Assembly (NCBI GenBank): GCA_033002965.1
Contig: JAURVB010000724.1
Location: 1 to 64,000 of the forward strand
DNA from: Piper betle
Taxonomy: Eukaryota > Streptophyta > Magnoliopsida > Piperales > Piperaceae
Length of the DNA stretch: 64,000 nt
Direction of reading: 5' to 3'
The notes beneath the pieces were generated by a model. It made no database searches. It saw nothing but the letters and a program-made list of their open reading frames with translations, and was not told the origin of the DNA. Shown one piece after another: positions 47,801-61,034 of this stretch (positions within the stretch are counted from its first letter, which is position 1; every line of letters begins with the position of its first letter). Position numbers and translations under genes: made by a program.

Positions 47801-49335
47801 GGTACGGAGTAGGAGCTCACTGCCTAAGCGCATGGAAACGATTGGAGCCTTCTACGAGGTCTATTTAGGACTCATTTTCTGTTTTACGCTCTATTCTATT
47901 TTGTATTATTTTATTACTTGCAAGACGAGTTAAGTTGTATTTTATCGGATCCCACTTAACCGGGGCCATTTAATCAACTAGTTTTTGGAGTAGTAACCCT
48001 CAAGGGTGAGATCCCTCGAGTATGTTTTTGAAAACAAGATCTACCACAAGTTACCTTTGGGCTTATTATATAAATCCCTTCCCGGACTTATATATATATA
48101 ATTTTTATCGCATTTTAGTGAGATGAGAGATGGGAGAACCGACTCATAGTATCATGATCGGGCGCACGTGCCAGTCAAAGCCGGCTCAAGATTAGTGAGC
48201 GGGTTATTCGATTCCCGAGGGATCCTAACAACTCTGCATTGGAGTTCCTCACACCTAGCGGACATAGAGGTTTACGGGTACAGTTTAGTACAACGCATGT
48301 CCAGACTTGTGGTTCAAAAAGTATTAAAGGCAACTGGTTGAGAGTACGCGGCCTTCGTGCTTACGGCCAGGAGAATTATGGAGGAAAGGAGAGAGCTTAG
48401 AATATACTAGTAATCCTGAGGTACTAGAAAATGAAATGAGGAAATGCCGAAAGAGGCATCTGCATCAGCAGAGTAGTTAGTTCGGGATGCTACCAGGTCT
48501 TCAACCTAGTGGCTCCTCAATAGGTGCCCTTTAGAGAGTGCTGGTGAAGTGTATGAATGTTTTTCTTCATATGAGAGTTAGCTCTCATAGCCAGTTTGAT
48601 ATTAGTTATATTTTGGACCAGTAACACTCATTACTAACGTGTTTTTATAATATATGAAGCTGATGATCATAAGTAGGATGTGCTAGCCTGGACAGAGAAG
48701 CAGTGATGTGTCTTGCACACACACATGTCAGACAATAGAACATTAATGTTTTGTTGATGTTGTCATTATATTGAGAATGATGTGATGTAATGCAAGCTAT
48801 GATAATATGATGTGATATGATAATTGCTTCAGTTGCCTAATTTCTAATTGTGACATTTGAATATATATGTTTTAGTAAATATGTTTAGATATTAAATATG
48901 TACAAGTAAGGCCCAGAGTTGGATGCGAAAAGTGAATAGAATGCATAGATGGGCTGAGACCCAAGATTTAGAATAACTTATGCAGTAAATTAGAATTTTG
49001 TGTGAATGTCAATGCGTGATATTTCTATATATGTTTATACATGTTGATTTGATAGAGCGACCTTTAATTGCACTTTTAGGCGAGACTCTCTCCATTTTAT
49101 TTTCGAATTTTATTGATTTTATCGTAGTTATTTTGGTATGTAAACCTCTTGTCATATCATCCATGTAGTTAGCATGTTAAGGCTTTTGTGCATTCATCTA
49201 TGCAAAGCGATTGACATCTTCACTCTCAAGACGCCGAGAGTAGATCAGTACGAATTAGGTTCGGGTTAGCCGACCCAACCAAAATAGTGACATTCGGTTT
49301 GGCTCTTGAGCATGAACCAGATTTGGGGTGTTACA
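47801..49335 (+). repeat. Element A 3' LTR, second part
   Basis: Continues element A beyond B. It begins with the right target duplication GGTAC, giving the uninterrupted family order GATGTGTAGGTACGGAGTAG when joined to 38285. It ends GGGGTGTTACA at 49335 and is followed by AAGGG. The second hairpin reads CAGTAACACTCATTACTA here, partly degraded. Confidence 0.88.
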
Positions 49336-49340
49336 AAGGG

Positions 49341-49529
49341 AGATGCACGGCCTTGAGATGGTGATGCTAATCTCCCCTACAAAAGTGATAAATTTTGGGA
49401 TAATAATTCATAATCCATTAAAATGAAGGACCAAACTCAACGTGTCGAATGACGGAACCTGAGAGAAACTAATATGATGAACTTATTCCATGATATTTCC
49501 ATGAGATTCTCTCTCTTATTTTTAACTAA
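49341..49529. other. Short pre-insertion segment between elements A and C
   Basis: About 190 bases that would join 33123 on the left in the genome before element A inserted. No gene is recognised. The last five bases, ACTAA (49525-49529), may be the left target duplication of element C. Confidence 0.5.
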
Positions 49530-52528
49530 GTAAGGCCCCAAAAGCACTTGGATGAACCGACCCCGTGCTTTGGAACAATTCAAATTAGGCTCGGACAACT
49601 ACAAGATACGTAGAGCTTTAGTCATGCAAATAGGATATCTTAAATGAGTCGAATTTAGAAAAAAAATAAAAAGAAAATCCCGCAAAGTCTCTCGTGTAAA
49701 TGGGACGATGAAAAAATTACATATCATTTTTAATTATAAAACAATCGTATCATAACATTTCATAATATCATTTGACATTCACAAAAATATTTTAAAATCA
49801 TTCATATTACATTTAACACAGATCATTTATCAGGTCATTAGCTTGCCTAGTTTTCCCTTTATAATTGCAAATCACAAAAGCTCTTCTGACCATGTTCCTT
49901 TGGTAGTCCTTATATCTATACCTGAATATTTATTTGACTATTAGTTCTAGGACTTTGTGGTTTGGAGAAACTTGCACAAAATAAATTAGACCTATGTACA
50001 CTAGAGGAAATACAGTTAGGTAAACAAAAACTAGCAACTATAACACTGTCATGTCATGAGGCACAAGCTTACATGAATCACATTACAAGTCTTAAAGCAA
50101 CACGACCACAATATTTTCACATGTTCCATAGTCACAAGACATCCACATAAACATGCCATACATATACAGAAATAACAAAAGAATCTAAGGGACACAATGC
50201 AAACAACGCCAAAAAGTCCACAACACCAAAAATGCAGCCCAACATCCATCAGGGTCCTCGTGATTTGCTCGGCTACGCCGTCGGCTAATGTCATGCTTGC
50301 ACATCTACGTAATATAAGAAAGCACGTCAGTAACGAGTGTCACTTAGTCCTAAATATCTAATAGGGTAAAATCTTAATACTTACAAATAGATAAGATAGT
50401 TATCTACGAGGAACTAAAAAGAAATATCAACTTCTCCACAACACACTAATTATAAGTAAATGGCCAATATGGCCTAATCATAATCATAATTGCCGATAAC
50501 TGTCACACATGGATCGGATAATAGCTTAGGGTAATATGGGCAATATGGCCTAGTTGACAATCACTGCAGTAGTACACAATCTTGATATGCTCGACGCTGG
50601 TGTACACATGTCAAAATATATACACAACTAGCAGGTAGTAAGTGGATATCACATATATGACCATCAATCGAGCACCACAGGTGGGTGTCGACCAGGCCCC
50701 TCGATGATGTCACACGTCCCATCCATCTTACGTGCAAGTCAAAATTTAAAAACATAAAACATGTATAAGGTCTAGGCATGGATAATTCAAATAATGTTAA
50801 AGTGTGACTTTGAGCTAGATCTCGTAGCTTTTGAAATCTCATCAAGGAATTAGGTTTTATTAAATCAGAAGATTGATTAAATAACCCGTAGATAGTGAAA
50901 TCAAATAACATGGCACTAACTAAGTTCTACGATGTAAATCAAACCACGCAGAACCAAGTAGAAGATCAAGCAGAAGAGTTCTAATGGACTTGAAAAGAGC
51001 TCATTGTCTTACCACAATAAGCCCAACTACAAACAACCTAACAATGCGGACAACTATACTACACTGCATGATTAATGCCTACAATGCATAAGCAATCCTA
51101 AATGCGAAAAAGATGCATAAAATGTAATAGGAAATTAAATAATACACTACTGATCTAATATCATGAAATAAGCTGAACATGTTAATAAAGCATATGCTGA
51201 AATCATAATTAAGATGCTCGGTATATTAGAAACATCAATTAGGCTTAAACCCAAGCAATTATGATATCAGAAGATGTCTATGTGTCTGGGGATTTGGATA
51301 CTTAAACTTGAGATATCTTAGCATACTATACAGTAGTGCAATATCTAAATTATTATTAAAATAATCTAATTTGATTGGAAAATTAGTTGGTAACCCAACA
51401 ATTAAATAGCCGAGGCGAATTGAGATCTAAAACTTAAAAGATATCGAGTTGGACAAATTCGGTCGGCTCGTACGGTGCAAATTGAAATATCATTATCACC
51501 TAAACCAACTATGTATATAATGATTTTTATTAATTAAATATTTTATCCTTTATTAAATTAATTAATTTTATTATGAAATTAATTAAGATAACACAGTGGG
51601 TTACACACATGAAAATTATTATTATGTTGTTTATTTAATTAATTAATATTTGGTGCGTGATTCAAGGCAACTTGGATGAGACCCAAATTTATAAAGTTGA
51701 AATATTTTTATTGTTACAATCTTGATTATGTGATTTAGGAAATGTTTTATCATGTACAATCAACAAACGAACAAAACACAACTCAAATATTAATAAAGGT
51801 GCAAACTTTATATAAAAATCAAATTTTTATAATGATCTAACATATAAAACATATTTAATAATATATCAAAATGATATAATCTATATGATTCTAACAAGAT
51901 CTACATGAAACAATACAAATTATGAGGGAAAAGAGAGGGAAAGAGGGGGGAAGAAGTGTTGGGAGGTAGTCAAGGTGGAGAGGAGAAGAGAGGGGAGAAA
52001 AAGGTGGCGGTGAGGTTTTATAAAAACCTAATCTGGTGCCGTGGGGGCACCTTGCGATGCGTGTAGGGCACACACACACCTCGTGCTAGGGCCCAAAGGG
52101 AACAGGAGGGTACTCTTGTGCCTGGCACTTAACCATGGCAAGGGAAAAAGAAGAAAAGAAGAAAAATAGAAGGAAGGTGAAGAAGGAAAGTAAGGGAAAA
52201 GAAAGAAATAGGTAGAAGAAGGGGCAGGATAGCTTACTAGCACGACTAGGGCTCGATGGTAAGCTGAGGACGCATGCGACACAAGTCTAACGCGTAACGC
52301 GGTTCGAGGCTAACTAAACACCGGGAACAACAACAAGGTCATGACTTGGCAATTAGGGCCAATTGAATAACACTCAACGACAGACACACCTAATGCCCAA
52401 GTCCACAACAATACATAAAGACCTACTTAGTGCCAATCTGATCGAACTGGACCAATTGTGCATTAACCAGTTGAACCAAGAGCCAAACCGATTGTAAAAA
52501 ACATCAGACTGACGGATCAGGTTTTACA
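49530..52528 (-). repeat. Element C 3' LTR
   Basis: About 3.0 kb, starting GTAAGGCCCC (+ strand) and ending GGTTTTACA at 52528. It contains a degraded form of the family inverted repeat (CAGTAACGAGTGTCACT, about 50325-50341), a strongly purine-rich block at 51900-52000 and 52140-52215, and a minus-strand TATA-like TTTTATAAAAACC at about 52016-52028. Confidence 0.8.
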
Positions 52529-52549
52529 ACCGCCCCCCTTAAGAAAATT

Positions 52550-54370
52550 TTGTCCCTTGAGTTTACCTTAACGAGAAACAACCACCCTAAAGCACTAGGA
52601 GCAACAATAACAAGAGCCGCAAGTCAGAAGCAAGGCAAGAGAAGATGAACGGAGGCTAGCTCACGCAATAGCCGGAGCGAACAAGCTAGGGAAACACTGT
52701 CTCATCTCGTCTTCAAGATCCCAGTTGCCTTCTCAATGCCACACTTGGATCCCAAAACTTTGACCATGGCACCTCCTTCCGACGAAGGGTCTTTGAACAG
52801 TGATCCAAGATCCACATGACCTCCTCTCCTCATACAATAGGTTGGGACAGAACTCCAATTCCTCATACGAGATCTGATGTGACTGGATCAACCGCATACC
52901 TCCTTAGCGAGGAGACATGAAACACGAGGTGCAACTTCTAACAAACTATGGAGAAAGGGCAAGTCTCTAGGCCACCTCTCCTACTCGCTCAAGCACCTCA
53001 AATGGACCAACATATTCTCAGGCTCAGCTTGCCTCGCTTCCCAAATCTCACACTTCCTTTGGTCGGGAAAGAGTTTCAGGAGAATGGGATCTTTGAGAGT
53101 GAAGTTGACCTCACGGTGCCTCTTAGTTTGCATATGAGTACTGTTTCTATCCTATGTATTAGCCTTCAACTACTAACAGATGGTCTTGACCACTCTTTGA
53201 GAATCCTGTAGCATCTATGGACCAACTACTAGCAACTGTCCGCCCTCAAGCCAACACGTGGGGGATTTGCATGGTCTGCCATACAACACCTCAAATAGAG
53301 CCATACCAACACTCGCCTAATAACTGTTACTGTAGGCAATCTCATCAAAAAGATGCTCATCCTACGAATCGTCAAAAGTTCAATACACATGATTGAGCAA
53401 GTCCTTAAGGATCTGAATCATCTGCTCTAACAACCCATCCGTCTGAGGATGATACGCTATACTGAACCTGGTCTCTATGCCCAACTCTCTTTGTAACAAA
53501 GTCCAGAACATAGACGTGAACCTTAGATCTCAGTCGGACACAATCTCTCTAGACACTACATATAGCTTGATAATCTAATCTCTGTAAAAAGGGACTAAGG
53601 TTGTTAAAGGACAAGTCATTCTGATCAGAATGAAGTAGGCTAATTTTGTTAACCGATCTACAATCACCCACATCGACATGTAGGTGGTAGACTTGTGCAA
53701 AATTACAAGTGATACAATCCCACTTCCACTTAGGAAGCGGCAAAACTAAAGCATCCCTTCGAGTCTCTCATGTGTTTGGCTTTTACCTGTTGGCAAACAT
53801 GACATCTTCGCACCATGTCAAGCATGTCTTTCTTTAGCCTAGGCCACTAGTACGATATGAAAACATCGTGATACATCTTTAAGAATCCAAGGTAGACTGT
53901 GAATCTCAAATAGTGCACCTCCTAAAGAATCAACTGTTGAATACCTAAGTACGCTGGTAATTCTTGTACGTACAATTGGCATCTCATCTGCATAAATCCA
54001 TCAGCATCTTTGGTCAAACCAGGGTGTACTCTCGCTGTCATCCAACTATCTATCTGCTCATCCTCATCTTGTGTCTTCCTGATCCGGTCTAACACGATCA
54101 AGTTGATCACTAATCTGACCATCACTACCACCAACTCTCTGTTAGATACATTGGCCCTTTGATCATTGTATTGAATGCCCATCGTTGCCAACCTGGCTCT
54201 ACACGACATTGGCCTCATACTCAAGGCATCTTCCACTACATTAGCCTTAGCCGGGTGGTAAGTAATCTCGATGTCATAGCCGACTAGGACTCATGTCATT
54301 GCCTTTGTCTACTGTTGATCTCCTTCTGTGTGAAGATATACTTTAAGCTCTTATGATTAATGTAGAGCTA
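52550..54370 (-). pseudogene. Element C pol remnant: RNase H, integrase, chromodomain tail
   Basis: On the minus strand, from high to low coordinates: an RNase H piece HKSLKYIFTQKEINS (about 54360-54310); EDALSMRP; the integrase H2C2 region with DMLDMVRRCHVCQQVKAKH (about 53830-53775); PLPKWKWD; AYHPQTDGLLEQMIQILKD (about 53465-53405); ALFEVLYGRPCKSPTCW (about 53310-53250); and the integrase C-terminal part with LKLFPTKGSVRFGKRGKLS. It ends with a chromodomain-like tail (about 52800-52690). Order RH-INT and the tail mark a Ty3/Gypsy chromovirus. Stops and frameshifts are frequent. Confidence 0.85.
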
Positions 54371-54399
54371 AATGGACACTCCATACAGGTAGCCCTGTA

Positions 54400-55283
54400 T
54401 GCTTATAAATGTTATATCTGACAAACTAATGTATACAAAAGTTGTAGATCTATCTTTCACAAACACATTAAGACTAATAGCATTTAAAAATGCCATGTCT
54501 ATCATGAGATATGCATTTTGCACCGAAACAGTGCAAGTAGATAAGAACAATGCATTAAAAAATACATAACTATTTTCATAAGCATGCAAAAATGATGATT
54601 CTAAGTCTTATGAACTCCTAACACAAAGGTCTACATGAAAAAAATATCATATAATTATCCTAGCAAGCTGATCTACAAAAATCATAACACGGGGAAAAAG
54701 AATAAATGAAGGACCTCTACTTCACATGGTACCTAGGGAGATCTCTTGAGACTAGTTGGAGGAAATGAGTGAAAAAGGGAATGAGGGGGATGTTTTATAG
54801 AAAATGGGGAAGCTCTCAACTACCAAGGGCATAGCTTGGTGATGTCATAGATATAGGTGTCAAGCCTAAAGAAATATGAGTGCGAAGTATGAGTGTCGTA
54901 CCCAAAGAGACATGAGTTGCTCAAAAACCCAAAAACTTAGGGTTTTCACCTAAAAGTAGTTAGGAAGACATTGGGAACCACGCTGTCACTCCTAAAGGGG
55001 ATAGGATGGTTCGAAATGGGTTCCAAACATATGGCAAGTAGCCAAAACATGAGCGTGGCACAGTCCTAATACCTATTTACACCAAACTGGATCAAACCAA
55101 ATATTAAAAAATAGGATACATAATGTCTAAATAAGTGCACTAAACACCAAAGAAGACTAAGGTCAGACAAGCATACATTAAATAATACTCAAACTACATC
55201 AAGAAGGTCAAACACAATTAACCTGATCGGAGTTAAGACCGAACCGACTCAAAAATCGACAGGCAAATGACATTGATTTTACA
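54400..55283 (-). repeat. Element C partial 5' LTR
   Basis: About 0.9 kb resembling 51780-52528 in order (GATCTAC near 54670, a purine-rich stretch near 54760, GTTTTATAGAAAATGG near 54803-54818, ending ATTTTACA). It is the start of the LTR; the remainder and the adjoining leader were deleted. Confidence 0.6.
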
Positions 55284-55845
55284 ACTATAATAAATAAATA
55301 TCTACTATAAAGCAAATCAAATAATATAAATAAATATTATAAAGAATTTTTAATTAAAGTGCATTATATTTTAAGTCAATTTAAATTTATGTTAAAATCA
55401 AAATTACTTAAAAATAATCAAATGCAAAAATAATAAATAAATAAAAATTATATAATGCTGCGTATCCTGCTAGCAAACAACTAGTAAAAAATAAAATATA
55501 ATGAGCTTGATATTTTAGGGATCGTTTTGGTGAAAGATGTTTATCGGGACGTGTCCAACCTTCTTCTCCCCACCCTCCACCCCCATCTCCCAATCTCTCC
55601 TCTCCTTTTGCTTGCAATTCATGGTTATGTTCACATGTAATTCTCTTCTCCTCCCGCCTCATCCCATGCACCATTAAGGTATTTGCTTCTTTCTTTTTCC
55701 TAAAATGGAAAGGCCCATGTTTTTCTATGTTTTTCATATTTACCAGCTTTCACTTTTCTATCCTAGCTCCCATTGTTGCACCTTTTACCATCCATTTCAA
55801 CCTTTTTTGCTTCATTGGTTGCTCCTTTCCGATCGGTTGTAATAC
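55284..55845. other. AT-rich flank and pyrimidine-rich stretch
   Basis: Upstream of the coiled-coil gene remnant. It includes a pyrimidine-rich run at 55555-55610. No gene or element was recognised. Confidence 0.4.
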
Positions 55846-55849
55846 TTCA

Positions 55850-57426
55850 TCATAGCACATGCGAAATGTGTAGTGCATGTGTTATACATTCGAGCTTCGT
55901 TACACCAGCATACGGTGTAGTCTGGGCATTCGTTTCCCTCATTGGTGGTCTTTCTTTTTCTCTCAGATCACTGTTTAAGCAAATTGCCACTGCCAAGGGT
56001 TAGGACAAATTTATTTGTACTTTTCCTTGAGGGTCTGTTTGTTTTGATAGTGGGAAGATGAAAGAAAGTAGATGTGAGAAAGAACGGAAAAGAAAAAAGA
56101 AAAAAAAACAGTTTTGCTTTTCTCTTATGCTTTCGGTTGGAAAGATATGAAAATTTCATTATTTTTTTCTCTTACATTTTTCACTCTCTCATTTTCACAT
56201 TTTTTTATAGGAATGGTCGTGAAGGGGTTTTATCTCAGGATGGGAACAATTTTCTCTTTCCCACATATTCTTAGCAAATCTAAAAAAGGTGTAATTTTCT
56301 CGCATTTCCTCTTTTTTTTCTCACAATCCAAACCAACCCTGGGAGTAAAAACAATCAACAGGCAAGCACCTTTCTCATTGCATCAATATGTTTTCTTTCT
56401 ATATTTGTTGGATTTGCACAACGGCTCTAAACAGGAACCTGTTCTACTTTTTGAAGAGTAGACCTCTGCTTCACGTCAGTGCGGAAGACTAAGAGCTAAA
56501 CGTATCATCAAAGAAGAAATTGTGTGAAGACGAAATGAATGATTGGTGTTTGAGTAAATTGTTCTTGTAGTTGATAATGACCAACATGCTAATTCTAATT
56601 GCAAAGCCATTTTCTCTACTTAAATTTTCTTCTCTGCTTGCTCTAAGAATCGTGTTGATTACAACTCCCACATGGTTGCACATGGTAAAGTCTGCTTCTG
56701 TTGAACACTTCTGCTGGAGGATATTTTTATTGCGCTGTTGTGTTTCTCCCCTTCAGGCTTTGACAGCAGTTCGAAGGGAAAAGATGGTTAGCGTCTATCT
56801 GTTTTCTTCGCGTGTTACAGATCAAAATTACATGTCAATTTCGGACTCTGTTTTACATCATGTTTGTGCATTTTTATTTCCTTCTTCTTACTATTTTTGT
56901 GTCAATGTGAGTCATGTTCATCTATCACACCTCTTTAATGAATTCTCTCTCTTAATCAATTGCAAGATAGAATTGTGCTCTTTTGATCAATGGCAATTAA
57001 TTAAATGTATGAATACTCTCGAATTGAAGCATTGTTACTTTTAGTTTTGCTAGCACCGTAGGCAATACTTTTTTATTTCACATGCCCAACGTTCTTAACC
57101 ACCACAAATGCAAACTTCGAATTTTTATTTCCTGAAAAAAAATTATGCACTTAGAGAATTTTGTTAATTGTTATTGATTTTCCTGTTCCATTTTGCTGGT
57201 TGTGGTTTCTGATATAATAATATTAACTAATTAGCTAAAATTACAGCTTGAAGGACGTGTTCGGGAGATGCAATTCCAAGTGAAGTCTCTTGTGTGAGAA
57301 AAAGATGAACTGCAGCAGAGGCTTCAGAAGGCTCTTATGGACCGTAAAATGATGGGAATTATACTAACTGAAGCCGAAGAAGGGTATAAGAAAGCTGTTG
57401 CTAAAACTGATCTGCTAGAAATCGAG
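55850..57426 (+). pseudogene. Membrane-anchored coiled-coil protein, 5' exons (unknown family, decayed)
   Basis: Three exon-like blocks on the + strand. The first, ending near 55999, encodes a hydrophobic segment YGVVWAFVSLIGGLSFSLRS followed by LFKQIATAK; the base after AAG is G where a GT donor is expected, so its donor looks damaged. The second (56757-56786) follows CTTCAG and encodes ALTAVRREKM before GTTAGC. The third (57247-57426) follows TTACAG and encodes 60 codons of heptad-like helix (LEGRVREMQFQVKSLV, a stop, EKDELQQRLQKALMDRKMM) before GTAAAT. Phases agree for exons 2 and 3. The in-frame TGA would be CGA (Arg) before a C-to-T change. The protein family is not recognised. Confidence 0.55.
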
Positions 57427-58420
57427 GTAAATCATTTGATTTGCATGTGTTCTTGCAAAAGAGCATGTGCTTTCCTCCCTTAAAAATCAAAGAAGCTTCA
57501 CTCATGGGGAACAACAGAAGGGGAACAATGGTAGGTAGAAGGATATGCCCGTCAGTCCCCATGTCATCACCAGTAGAATCCACAACTCATAATTTAGAAT
57601 TCACATCAGTTACCTCATAGCTTCCCAACTCATAATTTAATCAAATCACCACACTGCTAAATTTAACATCTATGGCACTACTGTAATGTATTTATATACT
57701 AGAGATATACTAACATACGGAAAATATCTAATGAAAGACTTGTAATATTAGGATGAAAGTAAGAAATGAAATTTCCTATTTCAAGTTTATAAAATAATTT
57801 TCCAATGTTGTTTATCCTCCACTAGATTTCTTGGTTTTGCATCTGGTTAGTTGAACAGGTTATTTTATGACTGGCAAAAAGAAACAATTTTTTCCATCAT
57901 TCAAGTTTTGCCCAAGATAGAAAGGGACCTAGAATTTGGATGAACCCCTGACTTAGAGTGTGCTAATTTTCTTATTAGCTCCTATTTTTTCCTGAGTGTA
58001 ATATGCAAGTTCGATATGAGAATTTTTTTACATGAGGACATGGAGTCCACCTAATGTTCTCTTAAGCAAAACTGAAGCCTTAGATCTTGATGAGGTCAAG
58101 AGGTGTGGCTAAGTGTTGAGGGTATCGAATTAAATATTAACTTCATTGAGACTATCTATAGGGGGATGAGATCTGTTAGGTTCATCTGGAAATGATTGGT
58201 TTGGAATCTTGGATTGATAAAAAATTTGATAGATAATGGTTATAATTTTGTAAGTGAGAGTTAAAATAAATAGATGTATTCAATTGACAGCATTAAAAAA
58301 GATGTCCCAGTTTCATAGGGAATCATGCTCGTAAATTTACTTATAGTGAGATATTATTATGACCATTAGGCTATGATATGTTCAGGAAATTTGTTTTGAT
58401 TATATATTAACAATTTTCTG
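57427..58420. other. Intron-like AT-rich DNA of the coiled-coil gene remnant
   Basis: About 1 kb between the third exon and the block interrupted by the solo LTR. No exon was identified with confidence. Confidence 0.4.
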
Positions 58421-58543
58421 TTGGATGCTACACTTACTGGGCTTGAAGGAAGCGAGCATTCGACTTCTTGAATTGCGAGGAAATTCCAATTGCATCTCAA
58501 TGCTAAAGAGAGAGAATGTTGTGATAAATATGAGGACTCTAAT

Positions 58544-61029
58544 TGTTAAACCCACGACATGAGTCAGAGTTTTATAGTTTGAACCGGTTGGTTCGATTGG
58601 TATTTTTAGTCGAGTCAATTTCAAAATACAAGTACTAAGTCGAGGCTGGTTGTGTGTTATGAACTACGAGAGTCATGTGTACTTAAATATATGATGATAA
58701 CGTCAGTAAGACAGTAGCAGAATGAGTTATCAGAATATATAAGAGTACATCCAGATTTTTATTATTTTGGTATTAAACCATAGAATTTTTTAGGCCAAAT
58801 AACCCATTAGGATGCGTTATAGGGCAGTTTAAGTGGGTTAATAGTTATAGAGCATGTCATTGTGGCGTTGTGGTATGTATTATATTTTATAAGATTTTTT
58901 TCAATTTTTTTGGATTTTTTAAGATTTATTACGAGTAATTATTTTTATTCGAGTCGGATTCGAGTCAAGTTTTATTTACGATATCACCACTAAACCATTT
59001 CTTCCCCCACGCATTTCTCTTCTTCCCCCAAACCCTCGACACCGCCCCTATGCTTGTCGCCGTTGCCTCCGACACCGCCCCATAGCCGATCGACAACACC
59101 AAGCCCCGACGTGCTGTTGTCGTGCTACCATAAGCGCCCCCGGCCATCGCCTAGCCTCCACGACGGGAGGGAGTCGTGTCCTAGCACTGCATTCCTGTCG
59201 CCGTCACCAATTTTGCCTTAGGCAACCGTCGCTATAGCCATCCAGATGCCGCCTCGACATCATCGACCCTCCCACGACCTTCCCCAACCGAAGTGGATCC
59301 CATCGCCACCCATCCCGTAGACATGTCAGGCTCACCGAGCCGGTGCCAATGATACCCCATACCACCACTATCCCACCCGTAGACACGTTGATTGTCGATG
59401 ACGAGATGTATAATTACCTCTTATTTAATTATTTAAAATTAATGATTATTAGCACAATATATTAGGATTGATTAATTGTCGTGATAAATGTCTGATTGTG
59501 AATGAAGTGATGATTTGCATGATTTGATTGATAGTGAACGAATATTAGTGATCTAATTAGGTAAATTAAATCTGAGCATGTTAATTGACTGCAACGTAAC
59601 TTAGAAAAACATAATAAAATTAGTATGAATATGATGAGTTAGAAGTATTCTTGCACTGATGATTGTTGATTGTCGATAGATGATGATTGCATTGTAAGTG
59701 TAATGTTCATGATGAGTTTGATGCATCATTCAGTTAGTGAGCGTTAGCTTCTAGATTTGATGTGTAAGTACGGAGTAGGAGCTTGTCGCATAGGCACACA
59801 AGCACAATTGAAGATTCTGCCAGGTCTCGTTTAAGAATCGTCTCTATTTTACGCTTTATTTTATTTTATGTTTGTTTTATTATTTGCGGGACGGGTTAAG
59901 TGGCATTTTATCAGATCCCACTTAACTTGGGTCATTCAATCGATTGATTTTCTGATTAAGAACCATCGAGGATGAGATCCCTCGAGTTTGATTTCAAAAA
60001 TAAGAACCAATGTATTTTCCTTCAGGCATATTATATAAATCATTTCCCAAACCTATATATAATTCTATCGAGTTTTCAGTAAGACGAGAGAAAGGAAAAT
60101 CGACTCGCATGTACCATGAGCGAGTGCACACGCCAGTCAAAGCGGGCTTTCGATTAGTGAGTGGCTTAGGATATACTTGTAGTCTCAAGGGACCAGGAAA
60201 ATGAGAAAATGTCGAAAGAGGCATCAGGCCAGTCAGTTCGGGACACTATTGGGTCTGTAGCCCGGTGGTTCCTCAATAACAAATGTTCATGAGAAGTATA
60301 TAAAAATTTTCTTCAAAATGAAAGTTTCCTCTCATTTGCCAGTTTGTTATGTAGTTATATTTTTAAACCAGTAACACTCATTACTAACGTTTCTCTTTAT
60401 ATATATAGGTGAGGATTAAATACTTAATATGCTAATTTGGATAGAGGAGCAGTGACCTACCTTGCTCACACACACGCATGCACGTCAAGTGAATGTTTGT
60501 GTTGACTGTTTTAATTATTTTGTTATGTTATTATGAAAAAAAAATGAAATTCTTATGATGAAGATTTTGGTGTATAGATATGCATAATGATGACAGGGTC
60601 TGAAATATATACGTTAGTGTAAATATTGCATGATAAAGGTGAAGATGAACAAATGAGCAGGTGGGTTGAGACCCAAAAACGTAGGATATTTTGATGTGGC
60701 CAAACTAAATATATGTGTGAAAAATATGATGTAATGAATGTATATTAATGTACATATTTACACAGGTTGATTTAACAGGATGGCCTTTAATTTCACTTTT
60801 AAGGGAGATTTTGTCCGTTTTATTTTCGAAATTTTTATTGATTTTATCATAATTACTTTATTTTGTAAACTAGTTATTATGTCATCCACATAGCAGTATG
60901 ATAAGATTCTGTGTATTTATCCATGCATAGCAATCAGTATTTTCCATCTTGAGACGCCGAAAGTAGATCCACTTGGGACCTGTGATGATCCGGTTCGGTT
61001 CATTAGCGAGCTGGATTCAGGGTGTCACG
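58544..61029 (+). mobile_element. Solo LTR in the coiled-coil gene remnant, perfect target duplication
   Basis: A 2486-bp solo LTR of the main Gypsy family, starting TGTTAAACCC and ending GGGTGTCACG (family end GGGGTGTTACA with changes). It is flanked by perfect 5-bp duplications CTAAT at 58539-58543 and 61030-61034. It is shorter than its relatives, with a reduced G+C-rich block, and many changes from the other copies show that it is among the older insertions. Confidence 0.92.
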
Positions 61030-61034
61030 CTAAT

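Larger units (their letters stand above)
33124..49335 (+). mobile_element. Gypsy element A: gag-only, Tekay-like LTRs, hosting element B
   Basis: LTR retrotransposon of about 6.7 kb before element B landed in it. The ends are TGTAAAACCC (33124) and GGGGTGTTACA (49335), with flanks AAGTG and AAGGG (target duplication with one mismatch). 5' LTR 33124-35168, a worn primer site TGGTATCGG (from 35173), gag 35349-36735, no pol, purine tract GAGGGAAAG before 37149, and 3' LTR 37149-38290 plus 47806-49335. The 5' LTR is about 0.6 kb shorter than the 3' LTR because of an internal deletion near 33210. Having gag but no pol resembles the TR-GAG class of non-autonomous elements. Confidence 0.88.
49530..55283 (-). 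mobile_element. Gypsy element C (Tekay-like chromovirus), minus strand, deleted
   Basis: The left (3') LTR spans 49530-52528. A purine tract, read on the minus strand as CTTAAGGGGGG, follows at about 52533-52543. A pol remnant covers about 52550-54370, and a partial 5' LTR runs from about 54400 to 55283, with the family start TGTAAAATC on the minus strand. PBS, gag, protease, reverse transcriptase and most of the 5' LTR are gone. The flanks ACTAA and ACTAT suggest a target duplication if one base was lost from the left end. The LTR is distinct from that of A and B but shares their plan. Confidence 0.78.
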
